NCBI RefSeq assembly: GCF_003336705.1
Contig: NZ_QMDL01000002.1
Location: forward strand, 419,262-483,261
Direction of reading: 5' to 3'
Length of the DNA: 64,000 nucleotides
Origin: Marinobacter litoralis
GTDB taxonomy: Bacteria; Pseudomonadota; Gammaproteobacteria; Pseudomonadales; Oleiphilaceae
The notes beneath the pieces are model-generated. The model worked only from the letters and a program-made list of their open reading frames with translations. It was not told where the DNA came from and searched no databases. Below are positions 1 to 8,837 of the stretch, piece after piece. Position 1 is the first letter of the stretch; each line of letters starts with the position of its first letter. The position numbers and the translations under genes are program-made.

Positions 1-91
1 TGGTTTGGTGTACACCCAGTATTTCACCGGCTTTTGCGAAGGTTCCAGCTATTGCCAGAGCCCGTATATATCGAAGATAATCCCAGTCCAT
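1..91 (-). CDS. LysR-family transcriptional regulator, N-terminal fragment (runs off left edge)
   Basis: The minus strand from an ATG at 91 reads MDWDYLRYIRALAIAGTFAK and continues AGEILGVHQT to the window edge. This is the usual first part of a LysR-type winged helix-turn-helix, with the recognition region just beginning at the edge. Only about 30 codons are visible, so neither the effector domain nor the target can be judged. The gene is divergent from the small ORF at 210, and LysR regulators often control the divergent neighbour; that link is inference. Confidence 0.75.
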   Translation of the reverse strand, partial: MDWDYLRYIRALAIAGTFAKAGEILGVHQT

Positions 92-209
92 AGTCACTGC
101 ACATTTGCAACATGAGTACGAAGTTTAACGTATTCAAACTGCAAATAAGAACCTCTAGAATGATTTATAACCTAACAAACCCAGCCACCCTAACAAGGAG
201 GAAGGCATC

Positions 210-404
210 ATGATTCATCAGCGTAACGTGAGCGTTCGCCCACAGCCATCCGGCATCCTCCACAATGGAGTGGAGATGCGCCGGGAGTATACCCGCGCTG
301 CCGTTAAACAGGGGCTACAATTTTTAAGCCGCAAGCTGCGCAAAGCGAATCGCCAAGCCGTAGCTGCTGTACAAGATCTGCCTCAGGCTCAAGGCGGCGT
401 ATAA
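210..404 (+). CDS. small basic hypothetical protein, 64 aa
   Basis: I do not recognise the family. The ORF starts at ATG 210 behind a strong Shine-Dalgarno AAGGAGG (195-201) and is followed 17 bases later by a clear intrinsic terminator, so it looks like a real monocistronic gene. The protein is soluble and basic, with an Arg/Lys-rich stretch around residues 23-48 (RREYTRAAVKQG, then SRKLRKANRQ). It has no signal peptide or membrane segment and could bind nucleic acid, but nothing proves that. The divergent LysR gene begins 118 bp upstream. Confidence 0.6.
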   Translation: MIHQRNVSVRPQPSGILHNGVEMRREYTRAAVKQGLQFLSRKLRKANRQAVAAVQDLPQAQGGV

Positions 405-421
405 ACACCCGTTTTGATTCC

Positions 422-457
422 AAAAAAAAACCGGCATGACAACATGCCGGTTTTTTT
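422..457. terminator. bidirectional intrinsic terminator
   Basis: A perfect 8-bp stem, CCGGCATG / CATGCCGG (431-438 / 443-450), has a 4-base loop. It is flanked by an A tract (422-430) and a T tract (451-457). It lies between the small plus-strand gene and the convergent acyl-CoA synthetase gene and can serve both. Confidence 0.9.
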
Positions 458-473
458 GTGCCGTTCAATTAGC

Positions 474-2156
474 TCAGAACTCCCAAACCACCCTTCTGTT
501 TTCGGCAAACCAAGCGTCCATCTTCTGGTGGTAAAACTCTTCGATCACATTGCGCTTGATCTTCATGGTGGGCGTTAGCATACCGTTTTCCATGCTCCAC
601 GGGTCTTTGACCACCACCAGGAATGCCACCTTCTCATGAGGCTCACAGGCAGCGTTTACGTCCTCCAGTTCTTGCGCCAACTCTTGCTCTAAAGCATTTC
701 GGTCCATACCTGAATCCAACGCGGCACGAGCCTCCTCCGACAACAGCAGCATCAAGCAAGGCTGAGGCTGATTAGCTCCTGCCACACATACAACTTCGGC
801 CATCGGGTGATTAAAACGATTTTCGATTGGTACGGGCACCACGTACTTTCCTTTGGAGGTCTTGAACAGATCCTTCACCCGCCCGGTAATCCGCAGGTAG
901 CCCTGTGCGTCGATCTCACCCATATCGCCAGTTCTCAGGAAGCCATCACTGGTCACATCCTCTTTGGTCTTCTCCTCGTTCTTGTAGTAGCCGAGCATTT
1001 GCCCCGGACTTCTGACTTCAATCTCGCCGCCCTCGCCAATCCGGTGTTCGACACCGGGGTTGGGGACCCCCACACAGCCAACTTTAGCCTGCCCCGGTCG
1101 ATTGGCATGGGAATAACCGAAATTCTCGGACATGCCATACAGTTCGAGTAACTCAAGCCCGAGATTTCGATACCAGTTGATGATTTCGGCGGACAAAGGC
1201 GCAGCGCCGGTGAGAGCGACCCGACAATGATCTAGCCCCAATTGCTTCAACACCTTCTTTTTAACCAGTCCACCCAGAACGGGAATGTTAAACAGCACTT
1301 TCTGTTTTTTGAGCGGAAGCTTGGCCGTTACGCCAAGGTAAAACTTCATCCACAGACGAGGCACCGAGAAAAACATGGTTGGCCTCGCCCGCTGCAAATC
1401 TTCCTGAAAGGTATCCAGCGAGTTGGCAAAGTAAACATGGAAACCGTAATACAACGATTGCGTTTCTACGGCTGCTCGTTCAGCCACATGCGCCAGCGGC
1501 AGATATGACAACATCCGGTCGGCTGGTGTCACCTGAAACAGCTGCTGAAGACCGTCTGCAACAGAAATCATGGTTCGGAAGCTGTGCATCACTCCTTTAG
1601 GGCGACCTGTACTTCCGGATGTATATACGATCGTTGCCAGATCATCCGGGGCTGGCAATCGTGGTTTGGCTGGCGCGTGTTGTGCCACCAGATCAATCCA
1701 CTTCGGGGTGTCGTCACGGGGGGAAAGCGGTAACGAAATAATGGGCAAATCCTGCGGAATATGATGCTTGATATCGTTCCAACCATCAGCTTTGCCATCC
1801 AGTTTGCCCAGGAACAACAATTTTGCGTCGCTGTGGTCCAATACGTAGGCGGCGGTATCACCGTTAAGCGTGGGGTACAAAGGCACACTCACGTGGCCTG
1901 CTGACCAGATCGCAAGGTCAGCCAAAATCCAATGGGCACTGTTTTTACCCAAAATTACGATCTTGCTTCGCTCGGGAAGGTCCAGGCTGTTCAGGTACGC
2001 CACAATGCGGCAAACCTGATCCGCAGCCTGAGCCCATGTGATGTCTTCCGTGCGCCCATCCGGGAATGGCTGGGTCAGATAAACGTTATCCGGGGTTTTT
2101 TCGGCCCAATAGAATAAACAATGGGCAGATGTCAGCTTCTGAGGATCTATCGTCAT
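474..2156 (-). CDS. AMP-forming long-chain acyl-CoA synthetase (FadD15-like)
   Basis: This is an ANL-superfamily adenylating enzyme of 560 aa that would activate a carboxylic acid, probably a fatty acid, to its acyl-CoA through an acyl-AMP. The P-loop-like motif A3 is visible as YTSGSTGRPKGVMHS near residue 180, LYGMSEN near 340, the A7 motif RTGDMGEID near 405, and ITGRVKDLFKTSKGKYV near 425. The catalytic lysine region, LTPTMKIKRN, lies near the C terminus. The length is slightly under the usual 600 aa of the FadD15 group. The start is ATG 2156. Substrate chain length cannot be read from the sequence. It looks monocistronic. Confidence 0.88.
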   Translation of the reverse strand: MTIDPQKLTSAHCLFYWAEKTPDNVYLTQPFPDGRTEDITWAQAADQVCRIVAYLNSLDLPERSKIVILGKNSAHWILADLAIWSAGHVSVPLYPTLNGDTAAYVLDHSDAKLLFLGKLDGKADGWNDIKHHIPQDLPIISLPLSPRDDTPKWIDLVAQHAPAKPRLPAPDDLATIVYTSGSTGRPKGVMHSFRTMISVADGLQQLFQVTPADRMLSYLPLAHVAERAAVETQSLYYGFHVYFANSLDTFQEDLQRARPTMFFSVPRLWMKFYLGVTAKLPLKKQKVLFNIPVLGGLVKKKVLKQLGLDHCRVALTGAAPLSAEIINWYRNLGLELLELYGMSENFGYSHANRPGQAKVGCVGVPNPGVEHRIGEGGEIEVRSPGQMLGYYKNEEKTKEDVTSDGFLRTGDMGEIDAQGYLRITGRVKDLFKTSKGKYVVPVPIENRFNHPMAEVVCVAGANQPQPCLMLLLSEEARAALDSGMDRNALEQELAQELEDVNAACEPHEKVAFLVVVKDPWSMENGMLTPTMKIKRNVIEEFYHQKMDAWFAENRRVVWEF

Positions 2157-2313
2157 ATGGAGTCCGTGTTATTTTTTTCATTGTTTGGAAACTACTCCCC
2201 TGTAGACAATTCCATACTAGACGAAAATTTGAAAAATGATTCGTGACATTCCTCAAGATTGGTCTAAATTGACAATAACCGCGTAATGATTAGCCATACC
2301 GAAGGAGGTTGCG

Positions 2314-2421
2314 ATGATCAGACCGGCACGCTCTTTGATGATTGTTCCCGCTTGGAGCCTGATTCTGCTAGGTTCCTGCGCATTCTTTTACACCGCTTAC
2401 TCAGGCATGCTTGGCTCCTGA
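2314..2421 (+). CDS. 35-aa single-span membrane miniprotein
   Basis: A short ORF starts at ATG 2314, six bases after a strong GGAGG (2304-2308). The peptide begins MIRPARSLMIVPAWSLILLG and continues through CAFFYTAY, so it is a basic N terminus followed by one hydrophobic segment. That fits a small inner-membrane protein. It lies between two minus-strand genes on the opposite strand. I do not recognise it. The strong ribosome site is the main argument that it is translated. Confidence 0.5.
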   Translation: MIRPARSLMIVPAWSLILLGSCAFFYTAYSGMLGS

Positions 2422-2441
2422 ACAGGCCGCTATAGGAACGG

Positions 2442-3218
2442 CTACATCCAGACTGTAACCAGCCCGATGCTGCTTACGACAAGTAGGACTGTGCCCAGCA
2501 CCCGGTAAAACAGCGATGTTTCTGCGTGCAGCATCTGATCGTGTATGTACAGGCCAATCACGTGGCCGACAGCCGCGGCAGGCAGTAACCAGATGTGGTG
2601 AATCAGTTGTAGATCAACACCAACCCATACAAACGCCCCCAACTTGATCATCACCAGAATAAACCACAAGGCAAACAAGGTATCCCGCAGCTTTTCTTTG
2701 GGCAGGTGCTGAGCTGCAACCGCAATAATCAAGGGTGCTCCGATTAATGAGGTGCCACTGATATAGCCGCCTAACATCAAGAACACCGCATCCACTGTTT
2801 TGCTGCCGCTACGAAAGGGCTTGTTTACGATGTACGAAACGGAATAGAGACCTACAATAACGAAAATGATTGCGCTCAGTATGTGGCCCGGCAGGGTAAT
2901 CAAACCGAACACACCAATGAGCTTCGGCACAATCAAGATAGCGAGCAATCGCCCCAGATACTGCCAATCCACCGTGCTGGCTTTTTCAATACCCTGACCA
3001 TCGCCGTGTTTCCTATTGTTCATCCAGATGGTTAGCGACGAGAACACCAACAGGTGAATCGAAATGATCGGAAGGAACACCAGGGGTTCATCCAGCACCA
3101 GGAGCAGAAAAGGCAGCGAAAGAACCGCGCCACCAAACCCCAGCCCGGAACGCACAAAGCCGCTCCACACAAAGATCAGCGCAATCAGGATATACTGAAC
3201 AACAGACAGATCAGACAT
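2442..3218 (-). CDS. TauE/SafE (TSUP) family permease
   Basis: This is a multi-span inner-membrane protein with about seven or eight hydrophobic segments and the glycine-rich N-terminal signature SGFVRSGLGFGGAVLSLP. That signature is typical of the TauE/SafE (former DUF81) anion-export family, which moves sulfite, sulfoacetate and related organosulfur ions. The second half repeats the fold (GGYISGTSLIGAPLIIAVA), as expected for this two-repeat family. The ATG at 3218 is chosen. A TTG at 3227 lies closer to a GGAG and would add three residues. The substrate is unknown. Confidence 0.82.
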   Translation of the reverse strand: MSDLSVVQYILIALIFVWSGFVRSGLGFGGAVLSLPFLLLVLDEPLVFLPIISIHLLVFSSLTIWMNNRKHGDGQGIEKASTVDWQYLGRLLAILIVPKLIGVFGLITLPGHILSAIIFVIVGLYSVSYIVNKPFRSGSKTVDAVFLMLGGYISGTSLIGAPLIIAVAAQHLPKEKLRDTLFALWFILVMIKLGAFVWVGVDLQLIHHIWLLPAAAVGHVIGLYIHDQMLHAETSLFYRVLGTVLLVVSSIGLVTVWM

Positions 3219-3282
3219 AACGAACAATAGACTCCAGCAGGCCTGACGGCTCGGTTTGCAAGGAATTCACGAGGAGGACGAT

Positions 3283-4968
3283 GTGCAGGATGCAACACTC
3301 TCAGCAACAAAAAAAAGCTACCTACTGATCATTATGCTACTGGCGTTCATGCAAAATGCCTACAGCGACGATCGAATTATCAGCCGCATCGAAGCCCTGC
3401 AATCGGGTTATCCCGTTACCATTGGCGACTCGCCCCTCAATGCCAGGGCCGCACTGGCTCAATTCTATGAAGCCCGAGATTACCAGCCGGCCTGGACCTC
3501 ACCCGCCGCCCAAAACGAGTTACTGAAAGCTATTAATGAAATTTCAGACGAAGGACTCATCCCGTCCGACTACCATCAAGAAGCTTTGCGCGACATTATC
3601 CAGAGATCTCAGGACGACACCACACCGGAACTGCCGGCCGAACTTGACCTGATCTTCTCGGATGCCTTCCTGCTCCTCGGCTCTCACCTGCTGGAAGGTA
3701 AAGTGAATCCACAAACCATTGATGCCGAGTGGACAGCCAACCGCAGGCAGCGGCAACTCCACCTCGTGCTGGCGGAGGCATTACAAAGCGGCCAAGTGTA
3801 CCAAACTCTGCAGTCGCTCAAACCTCCGGCCCCGGCTTACCATCGGCTGGCCAGTTATCGCCGCCAGCTATCGGCCCTTCTGGGGCGACCCTGGCCGCTA
3901 CACGAAGCGGGGCCAACGATACGCCCTGGTGACAGCGACCCGCGCCTACCCGCCATTCGTCAGCAGTTGATTCTGTTGGGTGACCTGCCCGTTCCCGACA
4001 ACGACTCCCAGCACGAGCTTGGCAGCAGCCCGGTGGATCAACTGTATACCGGCAATCTGATTCAAGCGATCCCCACCTTCCAGGCTCGTCATGGTCTGGA
4101 CCCTGACGGCATCATTGGCCGAAAAACCCTGGCCGCTCTTAACATGATGCCCATCGAGCGCATTCGTCAGGTAGACGCCAACCTGGAGCGCTGGCGCTGG
4201 CTACCCGACTCTCTGGGCGACACCTATGTGCTGGTAAACATCGCCGGGTTCGACATGGTGATGGTGGAAAACGGTGAAGAAGTGCTGCATCAGCGGGTCA
4301 TAGTCGGAGGGCCGTTCCGGCAAACCCCCGTATTCAGCGACCGCATCCGTTATCTGGTGTTCAACCCAACCTGGACCGTCCCTCGGACTCTGATGATTCA
4401 GGACCAGTTGCCAAGGATTAAATCAGACCCAAGTTACCTCAAGCGAATGAATTTCAAAGTGTATAAGGGCTGGGGTGCCAACCAGGTGGAAATAGACCCC
4501 GATGAGGTAAACTGGGCGTCACTGTCCGCTGATAACTTCTCCTACCAGCTCGTGCAACAGCCCGGCCCCACGAATTCCCTTGGCCAAGTAAAGTTTATGT
4601 TCCCCAACAAACATGCGGTGTATCTGCACGACACGCCCGGGCAATATCATTTTAGCCGGCTTGAGCGCACCATTAGCTCCGGCTGCATCCGCGTAGAGCG
4701 GCCTTTCGAGCTTGCTGAGAGATTGCTCATCGGCAACAGCCGTTGGAACCACGACAACATCAGTCAGGCGAGAGAGCTTAAAGAGCCAGTTAACGTTGTT
4801 CTGAACAAGCCCGTGCCCGTCCACCTTCAGTATTGGACTACTTGGGTTGATAAATTCGGCAACCTCCAAATTCGGGAAGACGTTTACGGCCGCGACCGCC
4901 GCCTTATCGATGCACTGAGGTCCGATGCCCAAGGAAACCTGCAACTTACCCCCAGGAGCAAGCGATGA
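3283..4968 (+). CDS. L,D-transpeptidase, YcbB/LdtD-like, with peptidoglycan-binding domain
   Basis: A periplasmic enzyme of 561 aa, expected to make 3-3 cross-links in peptidoglycan. A hydrophobic signal (SYLLIIMLLAFMQNAYS) is followed by the scaffold domain, a PG_binding_1 segment (IPTFQARHGLDPDGIIGRKT, about residues 265-285) and a YkuD catalytic domain. The catalytic cysteine sits in TISSGCIRVERP, with the histidine of YLHDTPG upstream. The start chosen is GTG 3283, five bases after GAGGAGG (3271-3277). A longer reading from TTG 3256 has no ribosome site and would place nine acidic residues before the signal. Its stop overlaps the next gene by 4 bp. Confidence 0.87.
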   Translation: MQDATLSATKKSYLLIIMLLAFMQNAYSDDRIISRIEALQSGYPVTIGDSPLNARAALAQFYEARDYQPAWTSPAAQNELLKAINEISDEGLIPSDYHQEALRDIIQRSQDDTTPELPAELDLIFSDAFLLLGSHLLEGKVNPQTIDAEWTANRRQRQLHLVLAEALQSGQVYQTLQSLKPPAPAYHRLASYRRQLSALLGRPWPLHEAGPTIRPGDSDPRLPAIRQQLILLGDLPVPDNDSQHELGSSPVDQLYTGNLIQAIPTFQARHGLDPDGIIGRKTLAALNMMPIERIRQVDANLERWRWLPDSLGDTYVLVNIAGFDMVMVENGEEVLHQRVIVGGPFRQTPVFSDRIRYLVFNPTWTVPRTLMIQDQLPRIKSDPSYLKRMNFKVYKGWGANQVEIDPDEVNWASLSADNFSYQLVQQPGPTNSLGQVKFMFPNKHAVYLHDTPGQYHFSRLERTISSGCIRVERPFELAERLLIGNSRWNHDNISQARELKEPVNVVLNKPVPVHLQYWTTWVDKFGNLQIREDVYGRDRRLIDALRSDAQGNLQLTPRSKR

Positions 4969-5417
4969 CTCGAACACTCCTTCCCCTGCTCGCAGCCGCC
5001 TCGCTGACGGCATGCCAGAACCTGCCCGGAACAGCCCCCGACATTGGCGACAATCTGGTGCTGCTCAGTGCTCAACATTGTCTGCAAGAGGCCGTAGGCG
5101 ATAACGACCGAGTACATTACGGCCCCTGCCTGAAAATCACCGATGTAAACGGGCGCAAGCCGGCCGTTCGAAGTGATGGTTTTATTACTCTGGCAGTCGG
5201 CCAAGCGGCCACCCTGGGCACGGCCTGCGTCTACCGCCTGGCTGATGGACAGCCTATTCCTGCCACTGTGGAAACCGCAATCTTTGAGGTAAAACGCGAC
5301 ACCTTCACCCGTGGCGGCCAACGCTGGTATTTGCACGCGCACAAGAAAGCCCGGGGCGTGATTGGTTGTTCGCCAACACTGGCTCGCTCGGTGTACCCGC
5401 TTGAGGAAACAGACTAA
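4965..5417 (+). CDS. small lipoprotein of unknown function, coupled to the L,D-transpeptidase
   Basis: A 150-aa protein with a lipoprotein signal, MTRTLLPLLAAASLTAC, ending in the lipobox LTAC; the mature chain begins at Cys17. The remainder is a compact beta-rich domain with several cysteines (QHC, GPC, TAC, GCS) that could form disulfides. No family is recognised. The start codon overlaps the transpeptidase stop (ATGA at 4965), implying translational coupling and a shared role in the cell envelope. That role is inference. Confidence 0.72.
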   Translation: MTRTLLPLLAAASLTACQNLPGTAPDIGDNLVLLSAQHCLQEAVGDNDRVHYGPCLKITDVNGRKPAVRSDGFITLAVGQAATLGTACVYRLADGQPIPATVETAIFEVKRDTFTRGGQRWYLHAHKKARGVIGCSPTLARSVYPLEETD

Positions 5418-5521
5418 AACCTGACCAAACAATGACTATCCCTTAAGGTTCCACACCTTGAATTGCGGGAACGCCAAAGTTGTGCCACGTTTATAGGGCA
5501 TTGCAAAAAGGAGGATAGTAA

Positions 5522-5698
5522 ATGCTCTACTGGGCTTTAGTGTGTCTCGTTGTAGCAATCATTGCGGGCGTGTTGGGTTTTGGCGGCATTGCCGGAACCG
5601 CTGCAGGCTTTGCCAAAATTCTGTTTTTTATCTTTTTAGTACTGCTCGTGGTATCTGTACTGGTGAACGTGCTCAAAGGAAAAGGCCCGAAGGTCTAG
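5522..5698 (+). CDS. DUF1328 (YtjA-type) small membrane protein
   Basis: A 58-aa protein with two hydrophobic segments separated by [17 protein letters not shown], the signature of the DUF1328/YtjA family of small inner-membrane proteins. It begins [20 protein letters not shown], close to family members that start MLRWAL or MLYYAL. A good AAAGGAGG ribosome site precedes the ATG. These proteins are often stress-induced in gamma- and alphaproteobacteria; their molecular function is unknown. Confidence 0.85.
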   Translation: MLYWALVCLVVAIIAGVLGFGGIAGTAAGFAKILFFIFLVLLVVSVLVNVLKGKGPKV

Positions 5699-5718
5699 AG
5701 CCACACCCAGAGCTGTAC

Positions 5719-5740
5719 ATGGCCCTGATCAAACAGGGCC
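5719..5740. terminator. hairpin between convergent genes, weak terminator candidate
   Basis: A perfect 8-bp stem, TGGCCCTG / CAGGGCCA, with a 6-base loop follows the DUF1328 stop by about 20 bases and precedes the convergent TIGR02647 gene. There is no T tract on either side, so termination would have to be inefficient or factor-assisted. Confidence 0.35.
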
Positions 5741-5757
5741 ATGGTATCGCTTGGCAT

Positions 5758-5997
5758 TCAGTCGCTGGCCAACATGGCCTGCAGCTTCTGAGTCAATTCA
5801 ACCGCCTCACACCCCATAGGCGTTAAATAACCACCGTCTTCCTGCGAAATCAGCCCCTTCGAGAACAAAGACGCAGCTGCCCGAACGGTTTCCGGAGCCG
5901 CCTGACTGGCGTGTACTTTAATGCCCTCTTGAGTTGAGGTAGAAGGAAACTGCAACAACAGATTCAATTCAGCAAGATGAACCGGCGAGAAAGGCAT
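5758..5997 (-). CDS. TIGR02647 family small protein
   Basis: A 79-aa soluble protein that begins MPFSPVHLAELNLLLQFPST and continues TQEGIKVH. This matches my memory of the TIGR02647 family of Pseudomonas-like bacteria, sometimes labelled DNA-binding. The C-terminal half looks like a small winged helix (LFSKGLISQEDGGYLTPMG). No partner gene is adjacent. Function is unproven. Confidence 0.7.
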   Translation of the reverse strand: MPFSPVHLAELNLLLQFPSTSTQEGIKVHASQAAPETVRAAASLFSKGLISQEDGGYLTPMGCEAVELTQKLQAMLASD

Positions 5998-6155
5998 AAA
6001 AAACTCCTTGTTAGGTATCTTCTTTGCAGCATAGCGGAAATAATCCCTTCCGAGCGAAATTTCTCACAAACAAACAAAAAGCCTACACTTCACGGTACAT
6101 GTCCGTTGGCAATAACGGTACATTGAAGCCTCAGATTCAGCATTCCGGTCATGAA

Positions 6156-6869
6156 ATGAAGTCGAGCCTTACCACAAATAAATGTTTCGCTATCGCCCTG
6201 ATCACCGTTATTTTTGGGGCGGCGAATACTGGCGCGGTCGCCGATACCATCAAACGGGTTGTACACCCCGACGGGCGTGTGGAGTTCACCAACGTCATAA
6301 GCAAAAGCCAACCACGGCCATCCACCAAAAGTGAGACCGTGTACCGCTATAAAGATCAGCACGGCGTTGTTGCCTACAGCAGCCAACGACCAACCCACTC
6401 AGATTTTGATGTGATCAGCTTCCATTGCTACGCCTGCGACCCCAACTCCACCGTGGACTGGCGTAAAACACCGCTGTTTCTCAGCCCGTTCAAAAACGAG
6501 ATTAAAACCGCCGCCAAGGAATTCGGCGTAGACCCGGCATTGGTGCGCGCCGTTATTCATGCCGAATCCGCATTTAATCCACAGGCGATCTCCCCCGTGG
6601 GTGCTCAAGGTTTGATGCAGCTCATGCCCGGCACGGCAAAAGAACTCGGCGTAAAAAACCCGATGCAAATCTCGGAAAATATTCGGGGCGGCGTAAATTA
6701 TCTCTCGCAGATGCTAACGCGTTTCAAAGGTGACACGCGCCTCGCCACAGCGGCCTATAACGCTGGCCCCGGCGCGGTAGGCCGCTACAAAGGCATTCCG
6801 CCTTACGCTGAAACCAAAGCCTACGTAGAACGCGTAGGCATCCTGCATCAGCGTTACACAGCCCACTAA
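6156..6869 (+). CDS. lytic transglycosylase (SLT domain) with N-terminal DUF4124-like segment
   Basis: This is a periplasmic muramidase-type lytic transglycosylase. From ATG 6156 it has a signal peptide (FAIALITVIFGAANTGAVAD), then a short DUF4124-like stretch (IKRVVHPDGRVEFTNV), then the SLT domain. The catalytic glutamate lies in RAVIHAESAFNP, followed by the family motifs GAQGLMQLMPGTA and TAAYNAGPGAVGRY. The ORF extends upstream to TTG 6024, but that would put 44 residues before the signal, so the internal ATG is preferred although its ribosome site is weak. Its stop overlaps the next start (TAATG). Confidence 0.87.
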   Translation: MKSSLTTNKCFAIALITVIFGAANTGAVADTIKRVVHPDGRVEFTNVISKSQPRPSTKSETVYRYKDQHGVVAYSSQRPTHSDFDVISFHCYACDPNSTVDWRKTPLFLSPFKNEIKTAAKEFGVDPALVRAVIHAESAFNPQAISPVGAQGLMQLMPGTAKELGVKNPMQISENIRGGVNYLSQMLTRFKGDTRLATAAYNAGPGAVGRYKGIPPYAETKAYVERVGILHQRYTAH

Positions 6870-7636
6870 TGAGAAATCCGATTAGCACGATCGCCATTCC
6901 CGGCGACATTGTTCATGTGGACCGGGATAAATACGGCAATATTCTGGTGATCGACGACCGCAAACACCGCATTCTCAGTTTCGATTCGGTGTTTGAGCAA
7001 AGCAAGATCGTGCGCGCCACCCCCAATCTGCCTGTGCATGAATACAACCGCGCCATGCTGCTCCCCATCGCCTTTCACGAACCTCAGCATGTCACTGTGC
7101 TGGGACTGGGCGGTGGTGTGCTCGCCCACGGTTTACATAAGCTCCTGCCCCGTAGCGATATCCAGGTATTCGAGTTGCGTGAGAAAGTGGCGGAGATTGC
7201 CCGCAAGTGGTTTGCCTTACCCAGCAGCGATCGGCTGCATATAACCATTCAAGATGCCCGCCTGGCTGTGGACAACCTGCCAGAAGCCAGCACCGACATG
7301 ATCCTCACAGATCTCTACAGTGCGGATAGGATGAGCCCTGCCCAAGCTCAAAGGCAGTTCATAAAAGCCTGCAGCCGCGCCCTCACAAGCAAAGGCTGGC
7401 TCGCGCTGAACTACCACAAGATGCCAGAGGCCAACGGTAATTTGGTTCGGGAACTGCGGCGCCAGTTTCCGCTGCTCTTGGTGTTCAGAAGCAAAACCAA
7501 CAACTGGGTGATTTACGGCAGCAAGCAAGGGTTCAGCAACGTTACAATAGAATCGTCGCGATGCGCAGAGTTGGAAAAGCGATTACCCATCGGTTGGGCA
7601 AAACTGAGGAAAAAACTGGAAGTGTTGGAGCTGTAG
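6869..7636 (+). CDS. spermidine synthase-like Rossmann methyltransferase-fold protein
   Basis: A 255-aa soluble protein with the SpeE-type fold. The nucleotide-binding motif is VTVLGLGGGVLAHGL (near residue 75), an acidic residue ends strand 2 (IQVFELREKV), and a gatekeeper-like stretch reads DARLAVDNLPEASTDMILTD. It belongs with the spermidine-synthase-like proteins common in Pseudomonas and Marinobacter, whose substrates are mostly unknown. It should not be called SpeE without the full amine-binding residues. It overlaps the lytic transglycosylase stop by one base, so both are probably co-translated. Confidence 0.75.
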   Translation: MRNPISTIAIPGDIVHVDRDKYGNILVIDDRKHRILSFDSVFEQSKIVRATPNLPVHEYNRAMLLPIAFHEPQHVTVLGLGGGVLAHGLHKLLPRSDIQVFELREKVAEIARKWFALPSSDRLHITIQDARLAVDNLPEASTDMILTDLYSADRMSPAQAQRQFIKACSRALTSKGWLALNYHKMPEANGNLVRELRRQFPLLLVFRSKTNNWVIYGSKQGFSNVTIESSRCAELEKRLPIGWAKLRKKLEVLEL

Positions 7637-7661
7637 AGAGAGGCTCAGAGCCCCTCTCTAC
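7633..7661. terminator. strong hairpin between convergent genes
   Basis: GTAGAGAG (7633-7640) pairs with CTCTCTAC (7654-7661). GGC and GCC pair inside, around one mismatch. It covers the stop of the SpeE-like gene and faces the convergent EF-P-like gene. There is no T tract, so a role in transcript stability is as likely as termination. Confidence 0.5.
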
Positions 7662-7679
7662 CGTGTTCATAAACCAGAA

Positions 7680-8246
7680 TCAGGCCCGGCTCAGGAACTT
7701 ACGCTCTTCCACGTTGACCTTGATACGGTCGCCTGTGGAAATGTGCTCAGGCACTTGCACAACCAGACCCGTGGTCAGGTGCGCAGGTTTGGTACGAGCC
7801 GTTGCGGAACCGCCCTTCACAGAGGGATCGGTTTCCTCAATGGTTAGCTCAACCGTTGGCGGCAAATCCAAAGCCACCGGGGTATCGCTAACCAGAATGG
7901 CCATCACACCCTGGGTTTCCTCTGTGATGAACAGAAGCTCTTCTTCAATAGCACTCTTATTCAACATGTACTGAGTGAAGTCTTCGTTGTCCATGAAGAC
8001 GTACTCGTCACCGTCGGCATAGGAAAACATAACCGGACGGCGAACCAAATCGGCCAGATTCAACATGTCTGAATCTTTGAAGGTTTCATCGACCTTTTGG
8101 CCAGTTACCACATCATAAAGACGCATGCGATAAAGGCTGCCACCGGCACGGCCCTGTGGCACCGAACGCTCGATGTCTTTTACGAAAAACGCACGTCCAT
8201 CAAACTCAACCGCTTGGTTCTTTTTAATCTCACTCGCTTTTGGCAT
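7680..8246 (-). CDS. yeiP: elongation factor P-like protein (EfpL/YeiP)
   Basis: A 188-aa three-domain EF-P paralogue that binds the ribosome near the peptidyl-tRNA and eases stalling. The domain I loop reads [12 protein letters not shown], with Arg33 where canonical EF-P often has a modified Lys or Arg. This loop and the length fit the EfpL/YeiP branch rather than EF-P itself. The C-terminal OB domain ([19 protein letters not shown]) is intact. It is monocistronic, with the thioesterase gene upstream on the same strand. Confidence 0.88.
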   Translation of the reverse strand: MPKASEIKKNQAVEFDGRAFFVKDIERSVPQGRAGGSLYRMRLYDVVTGQKVDETFKDSDMLNLADLVRRPVMFSYADGDEYVFMDNEDFTQYMLNKSAIEEELLFITEETQGVMAILVSDTPVALDLPPTVELTIEETDPSVKGGSATARTKPAHLTTGLVVQVPEHISTGDRIKVNVEERKFLSRA

Positions 8247-8318
8247 GTCACCTATTCCAATATAAGTTGATCACCGTGGGCGTGATATACCACGACTGCG
8301 CTAAATATGCGACTTTAC

Positions 8319-8816
8319 TCAGCTATTCGCCTTGGTAAGCTGCTCGCGTGTTTGCAGGCGACCCGCCCTTCGGATTTCAGCGTTGGCGTACCGCCGGCGC
8401 TGCTCACTCGTTTCCGGAATCACCTCCGGAACATCCACCGGCTTACCCTCTTCATCTACGGCCACAAAGGTGAAAAACGCAGACAGGATGTGCCGAACAT
8501 CACCGGTGTAGCTGTTCTCTGCTTCCACCCGCGCACCGATCTCCATAGAAGAGCCCCAGCTGCGGTTCAGGGTCAAACTGAACAACAGGGTATCCTTACC
8601 TCTTGCGGGTGCACGAAAGTGGATGGAATCGACCGCAGCCGTCACACACACATGCGCTGAGTGCCGCTCGGCCACAACCAACGCCAAACGGTCGCACTTT
8701 GCCATGATCATGCCGCCGAACACCGTATCGTGTGAGTTCATATCGTTGGGAAACACTTTATACACATGCTTCTCAATGGCGGAAGCCGAAACGGGCTTGG
8801 CCGGTTTTTCAGACAT
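8319..8816 (-). CDS. acyl-CoA thioesterase, YciA/BFIT-type hotdog
   Basis: A 165-aa single hotdog domain of the acyl-CoA thioesterase II-like/YciA group, expected to hydrolyse acyl-CoA to free acid and CoA. It shows the family pattern NDMNSHDTVFGGMIMAKCDR, with the catalytic Asn/Asp region and the GG turn, then HFRAPARGKDTL and the strand SSMEIGARVEAEN. The start is ATG 8816. The tandem repeat array lies directly in its upstream region, so its promoter would fall in or beside repeat A1. Confidence 0.85.
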   Translation of the reverse strand: MSEKPAKPVSASAIEKHVYKVFPNDMNSHDTVFGGMIMAKCDRLALVVAERHSAHVCVTAAVDSIHFRAPARGKDTLLFSLTLNRSWGSSMEIGARVEAENSYTGDVRHILSAFFTFVAVDEEGKPVDVPEVIPETSEQRRRYANAEIRRAGRLQTREQLTKANS

Positions 8817-8837
8817 CGAAAGGTTTTCCTTCTGTTA

